Positions 21,306 through 31,132 of a stretch of 64,000 nt of DNA are shown here, piece by piece. The notes under the pieces are model-generated. The model worked only from the letters and a program-made list of their open reading frames with translations, was not told the DNA's origin and searched no databases. The stretch comes from Leptobrachium leishanense (Eukaryota; Chordata; Amphibia; Anura; Megophryidae): NCBI GenBank assembly GCA_009667805.1, contig CM019067.1, positions 165,217,073-165,281,072 of the forward strand, in the 5' to 3' direction. Numbering within the stretch: the stretch's first letter is position 1; each line of letters starts with the position of its first letter. The position numbers and the translations under genes are program-made.

Positions 21306-21890
21306 TCTTGGATGTTCTGTGCTTCAAAACATATTCAGACAGTGCATCTCTTTCATATTCATTCTTTACAGCCGGCAAGAAATACTTTAAAGCACTTTCT
21401 TTCATATTTTGCAGCTGGTCTTCAACCAGTATCTCTTTCAGGAAGAACTTCACCAGCGGAGCTTGGTATCGTGCAGCTCCCAGCTCTCCCATGCTTTTCA
21501 CAATTTGGGTAATTCTCAGGTTATTGTGGGTGTTGGTATTCAAATTGGAGAAGCGTGGCGAAAAATTTGAGTCTCGTATCACTTATATCTCCTCTTCCCC
21601 CACTAATTTTACGCCGAAGAAATTCAGCATCAGTTTATAGGCTCTGCGGAGTCTTTGTTGGATTTCAGCGGTGTTCTTCAGAATTTCAATTTCAGAAGTA
21701 GTCAGAGGGATTGCATGTTCATTTCGACCTTGTTCACGCAGGGGAAACAACCATTGGATATAGCTGTGGTGCTTCTCTCGAAGTTCATATTCACCGTACC
21801 AGTGGCAAAGAACATCTTCAATAAATTCTCCATGAGGTGCAAATCTTCTTTTATTCATATAGAAGTCAACTTTTGGCTGATCTTGAAAAA
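21306..21890 (-). pseudogene. OGFr-like domain inserted in ERV pol
   Basis: About 195 residues match, by recognition, the conserved N-terminal region of opioid growth factor receptor and its paralogue. Motifs in order are VDFYMNKRRFAPHGEFIED, HSYIQWLFPLREQG, RRAYKLMLNFFGVKL, then NNLRITQIVKSMGELG, QAPLVKFFLKEILV and SALKYFLPAV. A single in-frame TAA near 21,583 splits it. The same frame upstream holds the end of RNase H, and downstream the integrase zinc finger, so it is a true part of pol. The function of this domain in a virus is unknown. The host protein is a nuclear-envelope-associated growth regulator. Confidence 0.85.
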
Positions 21891-22245
21891 CAGCGTTCAG
21901 ACAGAGCAGAGTTTCGACTTTCATTTGCAGGGATTCGGGTTTACATACCGGAATCTTGACAGGTGAGTTATCTTGAACCAGTCCTCTCTGGAGAACCGAA
22001 GCTTCATTTCGGTGTTCCGGATTTCCATTCCTTAAGCTTTTCAAGTGATTTTCAGCATTTACCGGATATCCTCTCCGGCGATCGGGGTTTCCTTCCCGAA
22101 CACTTTCCAGGGGATCTTCATCTTGAACTGGGTATCCTCTCCAGTTTAGTTTCAAGTGAATTTTCTCCTTCTGCTGCACCTGCTGCAGTCGAGTACTCGT
22201 AGCCTTGGTTTCTTTCCAATCACAGCCACGCTCAAGGGCTTGTGT
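21891..22245 (-). other. Polar linker between RNase H and OGFr-like domain, with internal repeats
   Basis: An open stretch of about 110 residues rich in charged residues. It contains two imperfect repeats of about 24 residues opening with RGYPV and closing with GNPDR or GNPEH, and perhaps a weaker third. I do not recognise a domain. It may be a flexible spacer or the remains of a low-complexity host sequence captured with the OGFr-like part. Confidence 0.55.
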
Positions 22246-22742
22246 CTGTCTGGCTGCTTCCTTTGCCACCAGATCTGCTTTCCGGTTTCCTCTGGGAACT
22301 TCTTTGCCTTTTTTGGTGGCCTCGGCAATGAATAACACCAACTGCGGACGGTTTTCATACCGCATCCAGTAGATTCAATATTTCAAGGGCATATTTGACT
22401 TGTTTGCCTGCAGATGTTAGGAGGCCACGTTCTTTGTAGAGTGCTCCGCGAGCATGAATTGTCCTGAAAGCATACATTGGAATCGGTGTATATGTTCACT
22501 CTTTTGTTTTCAGATAGACCCCTGGTAAGGGCAATAATTTCAGCCAGTTGAACAGAAGTGCCATTGGGCAGTGGTTTAGCTTCAATTGTTTCGTCAAGAG
22601 TGACTACTGCGTACCCAGCGAATCTCTTTCCATTTTCTGCAAAACTGCTTCCATTCGTGAACAGTTGCAAGTCGTATTTGTCTATGGGTATGTCTTTGAG
22701 GTCAGGTCTGCTGCTGTATACTTCATCTATTACTTGGGGCAT
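22246..22742 (-). pseudogene. ERV RNase H domain
   Basis: The N-terminal part (22,742-22,383) contains LQLFTNGSSF, where the usual first catalytic aspartate (FTDGS) is asparagine, then QLAEIIALTRGL with the glutamate and VNIYTDSNV with the next aspartate. A frame break follows. The C-terminal part (from 22,365) ends with RGNRKADLVAKEAA, which carries the last aspartate of the fold. Layout and motifs are those of gammaretroviral RNase H, which removes RNA from RNA-DNA hybrids. Confidence 0.82.
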
Positions 22743-23935
22743 TCATGTTCATGGTCTTCTGAAGCATCTGGAAACAATGTAGCACGATTCAGTGTGGAGA
22801 TTAGTTCCAAGTGAACTCTTGGGTTTTCGCACAACATAGCTTGGTACTTGGTCATTCTTGCATTGCTGAACCAGTAATTGCCTTTATAGTCAAGGAGAGT
22901 CTGGACCGCATGAGGGACTTTCACAAAGAGTTCTTGGCCTAGTGTGAGCTTGTCTGCTTCTGCAACCAGGAGGGCAGTGGCTTCAAGCAACCAAGTCTTT
23001 AATTGGGTGAAAGCAACAGTTTGTTCTTCACCCCAAATGAATAGGTCAGGCTCTGCACCTTTGGTGGCTTGGTACAGAGGCTCGGCAATGATGGCAGAGT
23101 TGGGGATCCACAGGCGACAGAAGCCTGCAGCTCCCAAGAATTCTCTTACGTGGTGACGAGTCTGTGGTTGAGGGACACGGCAGACTGATTCTTTGCATTC
23201 TGGATTGCACGCTTGGTACCTGTAAGTTGAAAGCCTAGGTATTTCACACTGCGTTGGCAGATTTGGGCCTTTCTTTGAGAAACTTTGTAGCCTGCCTTGC
23301 ATAAAATACTTAACAGTTCTTTCGTGGCATTTAAACAATCTTCTTGAGTTGGTGAGGCAAGCAGGAGATCATCAACATACTGCAATAGGGTAGCTTTGTC
23401 TGGCTGAGAGTGAAAGGCAGATAAGTCTTTGTTCAGCGCTCTCCCGAGGATAGTAAACCTTGAAGGAGGCACGTCATTTGATGTTTGGAGCCATTCTGGG
23501 CATTTTCCCACTGGAAGGCAAACAATGGCTGACTCGCTGGAGCCAAGCGGATATAGAAGAACGCATCTTTTAAATCAAGTGTAGAATTCTGTGTTGCCGG
23601 GTATCAGAGCTAGAAGATTACACTCAATTGGGCCAAATCCGTATAAAGTCACTGTGGCAGAATTAACTGCCCTTAAATCCTATACAGATGTGAATTCTTG
23701 AGTGCCCTCTTTCTGAACTGGAGCAACGGGGTATTCCATGAAAACACACAAAACTTTAGAAAACCGTACTTAAGCAGGCGTTCAAGGTGGACTTGGATGT
23801 GTTGCTTTGCTTTTTGTGGGATGTGGTACTGGCGCAGCGCCATGGGCTGGGCGCCTGGTTTGAGATCACCATATACCAGAGGGATGTTCTAGGCCAGGCC
23901 TGGTGGATTATCTTCTGAATCAGTTTCTATTACAT
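22743..23935 (-). pseudogene. ERV reverse transcriptase, frame-broken
   Basis: In transcription order there is a fingers segment with LKPGAQPMALRQYHIPQKA and WNTPLLQ, a palm segment with LDLKDAFFYIRLAP, the active-site motif LLQYVDDLLLAS near 23,368-23,388, and a thumb/connection region (23,338-22,743) with GAAGFCRLWIPN and EPLYQATKG. The motifs are gammaretroviral. At least three stop or frame changes separate the parts. There is no recognisable protease upstream. Confidence 0.87.
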
Positions 23936-25039
23936 TTTTTATTCATCTTACTTTCAAAAATACACATTATATAACACGTTTCTCTCTTTCCATCATAAGC
24001 AACTTCTTTGTGCATTCCCCATTTCACTTGTCTTTTCCTTTCTTATTGTCACTTTATCTTTTCTATTTAGTTTACAATTTCTCCAAACTGATCTAACGCC
24101 TGCAGTCTCTTCCTCTCTATCTGCTGTCTCTCTCAGATGTCTCTCCTAGCTCCAGCCTCAACTTTTTTTTACTCTTCCCTCCCACCTTTTCCTCCATCAG
24201 TGTTACAGTTTGCATAGGGGGGGGTTGGGTTTCGGAATTGCAAAAAATTTTTTTTTTTTAAATCAGCAGAGTCTCTTACAATAAACACAAACACAATTGA
24301 AATGTAACAGCACTGTTTTACATGAAATGTGAACAAACTCTCGCAGCCTGCAACACCCAACACATTCACTTACTGGGACAAAAATAATGGTACGTAGGTC
24401 ATATTAGATCTTTAAATCAAGCATTATAACATACCAGAACAAATGGCAATTCTGCCGTAGACATATACACTTAATGAACGACTGTAGCACAGAACGCCAC
24501 ACACTTACAAAAAGGCAGGTTTAGCACACACAATCAAATCACCTTTTGTCTTGGTTTGAACAGACTTCAAACAATCCTCAGTCAAAAACAGTTTTTTTTT
24601 TAATTGCAGGTCTCTTCCTAATTTAGACTTTTTTAATCAATGCTCTCTAAAATGTGTTTATTAGAATTCATCCTGTCTTACAAACAATTTTACATTCATT
24701 TTAACTGTATGCATTGTAGGGGCACACCCGAAAAACACAAAACAACTGCTGCACTCGAAGAAACCACATAGACACTGTACACACCATAATACATATGCAC
24801 ACACTACAGAGATTCCATGTGATATATATACACATTTGCTATGTAAATAGCACATACTCACACTGGCTGCAGCCATATATAATACTACTCAGCACACATT
24901 CATAGTGTATTCGTTCAATACAGCAAATAATAACTTCTGTATACATACTGCAAAGCATATCTACAGGAAACACACACACAGCATTTTTTAACCAAACACA
25001 GCACATATATACAGAGGACATACAATACCTCCATATATC
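23936..25039 (-). other. ERV segment without recognisable gag or protease
   Basis: About 1.1 kb of AT-rich sequence between matrix and reverse transcriptase has no capsid major homology region, no zinc knuckle and no protease DTG motif that I can find. It contains ATG-poor, stop-rich sequence and some CA-rich repeats. Either gag and protease were replaced by unrelated DNA or they have decayed beyond recognition. Confidence 0.5.
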
Positions 25040-25305
25040 CATACAGGGTATTGATCCGGATGCCCTGGGCATCCAGTGACCACTGAATGAACCCCCTGTA
25101 TCAAAACAGGATCCATTGCTTCCTCTCGTGGCCATGAAGGATACAAGACAGGCCACTCAATTTCACACAGCGTTCGCAACTTGCTCTTGTGCAGTTTCGT
25201 TCCATACTGGTGAACTGCATAAAGAGTCTCAAAATTGCGTATCATATATTCCAGGGGTGTTTCACCCTCCTTTGCTTTCTTGGGTTTAGATGACCCGTTA
25301 CCCAT
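25040..25305 (-). pseudogene. ERV gag matrix fragment
   Basis: The frame begins MGNGSSK, a myristoylation signal as in gammaretroviral matrix. It continues with LEYMIRNF, KLRTLCEIEWP and VTGCPGHPDQYPV, all familiar from gammaretroviral matrix domains that bind the plasma membrane. The similarity ends near 25,040 and no capsid follows. The start is chosen at the methionine of the myristoylation motif. Confidence 0.85.
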
Positions 25306-26494
25306 GGTTACTTCTTGAAAGCAGTAACTTCTTCACAATACAGATATTACTTTCAACAAAATCACTCTTAAATCAACTGTCTGGTACTTCAAACAACAGT
25401 TCTTTCGTGTTGTATTCGCTTCCTCCTTTGGTAGCCAACTGCAGTCGCCTGAGCTGGAAACGTACCTCCGGAGTCCACTCTCAGATTTGCTTCCTTGCTA
25501 AGCAAGTAAGCGCACACTCACTCACAACACTCTCAGCAATCACAGCACGTACTGTACCAGATACATTCAGCACAAACCAGTACATAAACAGTTCTACTCT
25601 TCCTCTAGCCTAAGGCACAACGCCCCACCAAGCACTTTGCCACGGTACATTATCCTAACAAGCTCCCTATACCCAATCAATTATTTTTTTAGCCCTTTAA
25701 ACAATGGTTAACCAACAATCTGGTGTTTCAACCAACAAGCCAAGCATGCCTCCTGTTCCGTAGCCCATGCTCAGCACGGTAACACATGTACTTAGGTCCT
25801 CTCTTTCAGGTGACTTTTCCTCAGGGAGAACAAGTCCACTCTCCTACACACTCAACACCAGATACAATACACATAAAATATAGACACAATATTCGGGTAA
25901 CAGTTCTTTGTTGTAGACAGCTAGCTTTCAATCATTTAACATTAGTACCTACTGCAACATCAGTATTTACTTCACCATCAGTATTTATTACCCTACTGCG
26001 GGGATTTTTAGCGCTAGGGGTTAGCCAGTCCCCTTGTCTGGGATTAACACTTTCCCTAGTTAATCCGGACTGGTTTAGAGCATCACAGGCTCTCTTGAGG
26101 CTCTACAGACCTCGTCTATTCCTCGCTAGAGGGCAGTCGATCCCCAGCCTCTGTATCACACACAGGTGCAGAAGTCTGGACCCCGCTCCCTCTGCAGCGC
26201 GGACAACTCTATACACACATATGACTGAAGCTAGCTGCTGACATATTCAACACGAGAAAATACAATTTTGTTAGTTACCCCTTCTGCCACGGCGTCAGTT
26301 TCCTCAGCCAGTTCCTTTTCATGGATTCTTGGTCGGGAGCATGCCCTCAGCAGGTCGGTGGTCACACAGAGCGAGAACTCTCGCGTTTGGCGCCTGGTAC
26401 ACAATCAGCACACCTGGGCCAACTCCCGCCGGATTCCGCCGAAAATGCAGTAATCACTGCCTTTCAGGCCTCCTTGCCGAATCAAGGCCCAATC
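25306..26494 (-). other. ERV 5' leader
   Basis: About 1.2 kb lies between the primer-binding site and the gag start. It is mostly non-coding, with short open frames that show no family. It would hold the splice donor and packaging signal in an intact virus, but I cannot point to either. Confidence 0.6.
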
Positions 26495-26512
26495 CTGCCG
26501 GACGAGACCCCA
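26495..26512 (-). promoter_or_regulatory. ERV primer-binding site
   Basis: The minus-strand sequence TGGGGTCTCGTCCGGCAG starts four bases after the 5' LTR. It is close to the proline-tRNA-type primer-binding site of gammaretroviruses, with a few differences. Confidence 0.75.
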
Positions 26513-26516
26513 GAAA

Positions 26517-27095
26517 TGTTACAGCCAACTTACCGGGTATTCTTGGGTGATGATTCGACAAGAGATGCCAGACGGAGGCCTTGGTTTTTAAAGAAAAATG
26601 GCTTTATTCAGTACTGGACTCAAGTAGTAGGTCAAGCCCGTAGACAAAGCTCGAGTGATCAGAATAACAGAATCAGCTTGGTTTATACAAAGTTAGAAAA
26701 AACAGTTTCCTCCCATAGCCCCCACCCCGCACCCAACATTCCCTGCACCCCAGGTTGGCACGTGATGGTTACCACATGTCCAGGCTCGGACATTATCTTA
26801 CACATAGCATCATCTTGTGCCTGTTTTCACCGCCGTCCTTGAGGTTTCGGCTTACAGCCATAAATCATCAGTTGCTATGGTTTTATGGCTATCTTCCCTT
26901 TCTCCTAGGTTTTGTTTATAAAAACCACATTCCTTAATAGTTAGAGCAGGCAGACTTAATTGACTCGTGAGCACAAAGGGACAGTGAGTTTTAAGACACA
27001 AAATGGAGTTAATAGCATACCTTGAGCGAACACCAAAATGGCGGATTAGCTATGTTAGTATATATCTAAATTAAATCCCAGCAGGTGCCATCTCA
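26517..27095 (-). mobile_element. ERV 5' LTR
   Basis: A 579-bp LTR that on the minus strand starts TGAGATGG and ends GGCTGTAACA. It has a TATA-like TTTATAAAC near 26,925, an AATAAAGCC polyadenylation signal near 26,600, and U5 shared with the remnant at 19,047-19,098. The target duplication AGTT follows at 27,096. Confidence 0.88.
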
Positions 27096-27238
27096 AGTTA
27101 GGTGTCATTGGAGAGGTCAGAGCCCGGCCTTTCTAATGAGACCAAACACGATCATGTAGAAAAAAATACAAAATTTCCTCATTGCCCACTTTTAACATCT
27201 AAAGCAATGTTATTTCTCACCTCGGGATTAAACATTCA

Positions 27239-27746
27239 CAGGGTTATTCAGAGAGCAATGAAAAGCAGGAGAATAACTGGAGAAGTGAAAATTCTAGGTA
27301 AAAAAAAACAAACCAGAAAAATTCTCCCATTTATCTCACTTTCCAAATCAGCTATTTTGACCTAGAATTTTCCATTCTCCAGTCATTCTCCTGAGTTTCA
27401 CCTTTCTCTGAATAACCCTGTCAGGAGAATGACTGGAGAAGAGAAAATTCTAGGTCAAAATAGCCAAACCAGAAAAATTCTCCCATTTATCTCATTTTCC
27501 AAATCGGCTATTTGGTCTAGATTGTTCTCTTCTCCTGCCAGTTCTCCTGGCTTTCACCTCTCTTTAAGGGTTGTTCAGAGAAAGGTGAAAACCAGGAGAA
27601 TGGCAGGAAAAGAGATTAATCTGGACCAAATAGCCGATTTGGAAAGTGAGATAAATGGGAGAATTTTTCTTGTTTGGCTATCTTCACACAGAATTTTCAC
27701 TTCTCCAGTCATTCTCCTGAGTTTCACCTCTCTCTGAATAACCCTG
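27239..27746. mobile_element. Cluster of palindromic MITEs (CAGGGTTATTC family)
   Basis: The cluster starts CAGGGTTATTCAGAGAG and ends CTCTCTGAATAACCCTG. A complete palindromic unit is 27,239-27,420. Two more, with internal changes, run to 27,746. Each unit carries GGAGAATGACTGGAGAAG and GAATTTTCCAT-type inverted blocks and a shared centre with AAAATTCTCCCATTTATCTC. They are non-coding and could form long hairpins. The stretch 27,096-27,238 looks like a fragment of an AT-rich MITE also seen at 44,550-44,640. Confidence 0.82.
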
Positions 27747-27870
27747 ATAGTCATAAAACACAATCGGCCACAATACTCAGCCACTAATTGGGTTAGTCGA
27801 GACTCATGGGAAATGTAGTTCAAAAACAACTGGATGGCCAAGGTTGCTGCACCTCTGAATTATAAACATA

Positions 27871-28734
27871 CAGGGTTATCCAAAGACATCCGAATGGCTG
27901 GAGAAAGGTAACTGAACGCTGAAAATCAGCGTTCGGTTACCTTTCCTGGCCATTCGGCTATTCAGAGAGCAGGCAATTCACCAAATCCTGGCGAATTGCC
28001 TGCACATATGGTGCCTGTTCGGTGCCTGTTCGAGGGCAGTGAAATCCCCATAAAAAGCAATGCTTCGGCTATTAAGAGACCACAAACCAGCAGTGAAAGG
28101 TTCCCGAAATACCCTGCTGTTCGGTGGTTTAATTCGGCAAGTTCATTCAGACGAATCCCATAGGCTTCAATGTTAAAAATATTTCCGTTTTAATTCAATA
28201 TCTAATAAACCGTTCATTATAAAATTCTGCAGTAAAAAGTCTCTTTATTTAAAGATTTTCTTTAGGATATTTTAAGCATTTTCCTGTTTTGTTTTTTTAC
28301 TTATTTTTTCTGTAACAGCCCTTTTTATTATCATTCCCTGGACCTCATATGTAAATTTCAGACATTTTCGCTCAGTAGTTTCTTTGCAAACAGCGTTTCA
28401 CTTTTCAAACATTCAAGCAAACTGTTTTGCTAATTTATTCACTCCATTTGTCTGCGGTATTGGCTTTTTCCGGCAGCTTCGCTGTGTGTGATCGTCTCCT
28501 GCTCAGCTTTTTCCAGCAAGTTAATCTAGATGTTTTTGCGGGTTTTCGGAGTGCATTCGCCGGGTTTTGCGGTTAGTTTTCGGCGGGTTTGCGGCGATCT
28601 TTCTCTGCAATTCGGGGACCCTGTGGTGCTTGCTGAATACACCGCAGGGTCGCCAAACCGAATTGAAGAGAACAAAAAGTCACCGAACGTGCGGTGACTT
28701 TTCGATTCTCTTTGAATTACCCTGATTGTAATAA
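27871..28734 (+). mobile_element. CAGGGTTATTC-family element, copy E1
   Basis: It starts CAGGGTTATCCAAAGA and ends TCTTTGAATTACCCTG. A subterminal hairpin at about 27,906-27,940 (GGTAAC, GAACGCTGA, complement) and another near the right end (CACCGAACGTGCGGTGA) mark it. The centre contains TCAATATCTAATAAACCGTT and AGTAAAAAGTCTCTTTATT, a module shared with other elements. Copies E2 (45,354-46,687, inverted) and E3 (52,126-53,751) have the same ends. It is non-coding. Confidence 0.87.
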
Positions 28735-28739
28735 TATAT

Positions 28740-28790
28740 TTAGGCTGAATGTGTGAGAGTGTGTGCGTGTGTATGTATGCATAAGGGTGC

Positions 28791-28831
<41 letters not shown>
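28740..28831. repeat. GT-rich and (TA)n microsatellite
   Basis: A stretch of GTGTGTGCGTG-type repeats passes into about 17 TA units (28,799-28,831). Confidence 0.95.
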
Positions 28832-28834
<3 letters not shown>

Positions 28835-28901
28835 CACGAGAGGGGCAGCACTCAACCTGAACTACGCTTTCAGTGCGGGTGCATCTCAAGACAACATAAT
28901 A

Positions 28902-29409
28902 TAAAACCCAACGAGAGGAGAGCACACCAGACAATACAAAAGAAACCACAACAGCAGCTAAATACGTTTAAACAGAGTTTTTCCAGATTTAACCCTTTCA
29001 GTGCTTAGAAACATTTCTTAAACCCCTTCAAACATTGCAGTTCTTAACCCTTGCATACATATAATACTGAGCTCTGTTGAACAAAGGACTGGGTCCACAG
29101 TAAGTTTATCCCATAAAAGCAGTCATTAGGTTAGTATGATAGGACCTGCCAGGGGTGGAATACATTGTCACTGTTGGCAGGCTTACGCAATCCATGGCCA
29201 TCTATTGCAAACTAAACTTCCACCATTGTTCAACAGAGCTCAGTATTATATGTATGCAAGGGTTAAGAATTGCAATGTTTGAAGGGGTTTAAGAAATGTT
29301 TTTAAGCACTGAAAGGGTTAAATCTGGAAAAACTCTGTTTAAACGTATGTAGCTGCTGTTGTGGTTTCTTTTGTATTGTCTGGTGTGCTCTCCTCTCGTT
29401 GTGTTTTAT
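28902..29409. repeat. Long inverted repeat, about 185-bp arms
   Basis: The left arm is 28,902-29,084 and the right arm 29,226-29,409. They share, in complementary form, CAACGAGAGGAGAGCACACC, TTTAACCCTTTCAGTGCTTA and CATATAATACTGAGCTCTG, with a few differences. The loop of about 140 bases has no recognised feature. A (TA)n run lies just outside each arm. Confidence 0.87.
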
Positions 29410-29497
29410 ATATATATATATATATATCATAATTTTTTTTTCATGTGTTTGAGCTTTTGGGTGCACACCCTAATGCAATAGGCTGCGCACGCCTATG

Positions 29498-29795
29498 ATG
29501 ATGGCACATCTGTGACTGTCTGTGAGCATGATGTGAGCTGGCCTGGGCAATATATATACGCATGATGGTGCATCTGTGACTGTCTGTGAGCATGATGTGA
29601 GCTGACCTGGGCAATATATATATACGCATGATGTGAGCTGGTCTGGGCCTGGGCAATATATATATACGCATGATGTGAGCTGGCCTGGGCCTGATCCAAT
29701 ATATATATGCATGATGTGAGCTGGCCTGGGCAATATATATATACACATGATGTGAGCTGGCTGGCATGGGCAATATATATATATACGCATGATGA
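29498..29795 (+). repeat. Right part of the split minisatellite
   Basis: About six units built on GCATGATGTGAGCTGGCCTG and GGGCAATATATATA. Two of them are extended with GTGCATCTGTGACTGTCTG. The unit structure continues from the left part at 18,200-18,267 once the 11.2-kb insertion is ignored. From 29,796 to 30,100 is AT-rich sequence without a gene. Confidence 0.9.
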
Positions 29796-30099
29796 AAATT
29801 TGCAAAGGATAAGGCACGCAAAGTGAAATTTTGATGTGTCTGAAATTGAAACTTATGTGACAACTCTTATTTTTTTTCGTTAATTTATATTTGTTCAATA
29901 CAGTTAATTTTAATTTGTTTAATAGAGTTAATTTAAAATGGTTTAATACAGTTTATTTATATTTATTTTACCTTTACTATTGGTGCTTTTCAAACTTTAT
30001 TCTTAAAAAAAATGGAATTTAGCAGTCTCATGTTGTGTCGTTTTTTGTTTTTTTTTGGGGGGGTGCAAGTAGCTGGTCTTGCCTAGTGCGCAAAATAGT

Positions 30100-30844
30100 C
30101 TAGCACCGGCCCTGACCACATGGTCCACCCCTGCACTCTTCCACAATACCACAGATGGGTTACTGTATGATGGCACTTGCTGGCCTGACACCAAAGGCAC
30201 AATATTTGGCTGCACTGCCACTGACGCCTGTATCAGATTCATATCCTCAGAGGGGTTACTGTGTGACGGCACTGTTGCCGACGCTAAAGGCCCAATTTTA
30301 AAGCACCTATTGTTACTTTCATCCAGAGCCTGCATAAGTTTCACAATAATTTAGCCAAAAAATCACTAAACTTTTTCTGCGTGTCCGAAAATGTCTCCTC
30401 TTTTCATACAGACTGCCGCCCCAAGCAGTTGTTTATGGATAGATTAAAGGAAAAGCATTTACCGTCATTTGAAATGTCATTTTTTGGTTTTTACATATTT
30501 CTATACATCCTAGAAACCCGCCACTTCACGGGCAGGTTATGGGGACCTCCTAGGCACGATATTTGAAGGAATTTTTCGTTTTTATTTTTAACCCTTATTT
30601 CATGGAAAACTCACTGTCCCTTTAAAAACGTTTTTTTTTTACTTTTTGTCCTTGTTTCCTGTCCCCCAGAGCACTACACGGACCCCCATACACCCTTTAT
30701 GGCAAATATCTAGCATATATGCCCTCTTGGAGGGCACTCTAAAAATCGAATTTTCAGCCCCATTGACTTCGAGTTCGAATTCGAACATTTGGAAAGTTCA
30801 AGCTCGAATGCGAACCGAACTCGGGGGTGTTCGGCTCATCCCTA
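30100..30844 (+). mobile_element. 3' region and terminus of the second-level hAT
   Basis: This segment matches 14,200-14,972 and 32,600-33,388 in order: CTTCCACAATACCACA blocks, GGCACTGTTGCCGAC, the CCGCCACTTCACGG block, the CTCTTGGAGGGCACTCTA block, then TTCGAATTCGAAC-type palindromes and GTTCGGCTCATCCCTA. It is the 3' end belonging to the element that starts at 15,403. Confidence 0.82.
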
Positions 30845-31132
30845 CCCATCAGAGGGTCTCACAGACTTGTATCAGATATCTGGGAATTATAACCTGTGTC
30901 TTGTCACTGTCACCCATCAGGGGGTCTCACTGATTTATAGGTGGTTTCTGGGAATTTTAATCTGTGTCTTGTCACTGGCTGCCAGCTATCAGGGTGTCTC
31001 ACTGAGTTATACCAGAGTTCTGGAAATATTTAATCTAGATAGCACAGTTGAATCAGAGTTTTGCATAGCTCCAATTTTTATAACAGATCTGAATCAGAGT
31101 TCTGTATATCTTTAATCTATATATCACTCACC

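Larger units (their letters stand above)
19047..27095 (-). mobile_element. Gammaretrovirus-like endogenous retrovirus, defective
   Basis: The provirus lies on the minus strand and is flanked by the 4-base duplication AGTT (19,043-19,046 and 27,096-27,099). In transcription order it has a 5' LTR, a primer-binding site, a long leader, the matrix part of gag, a stretch without recognisable gag or protease, reverse transcriptase, RNase H, an OGFr-like domain, integrase, the N-terminal part of env and a short remnant of the 3' LTR. Four-base duplications, the primer-binding site and the integrase C terminus are all gammaretrovirus-like. It has many stops and frame breaks. Confidence 0.9.
18268..29497. 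mobile_element. Third-level hAT-like element with 8-bp TSD
   Basis: The ends are inverted: CATAGGCGTGCACAC at the left, and at the right GCGCACGCCTATG, the complement of CATAGGCGTGCGC. The 8-base duplication ATGATGGC is at 18,260-18,267 and 29,498-29,505. It contains the ERV and several MITEs as later arrivals. The element's own sequence is probably limited to the outer few hundred bases at each side. No transposase is seen. Confidence 0.8.
15403..30844 (+). mobile_element. Second-level hAT element, heavily filled by later insertions
   Basis: It starts TAGGGATGAGCTGTTCGG and ends GTTCGGCTCATCCCTA, with TSD CCCATCAG at 15,395-15,402 and 30,845-30,852. Its own sequence can be recognised at the left (15,403-15,547 and 17,291-17,390) and at the right (about 30,100-30,844), where the 3' region matches that of copies A and B. 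Everything between is other repeats. No transposase of its own is visible. Confidence 0.82.
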
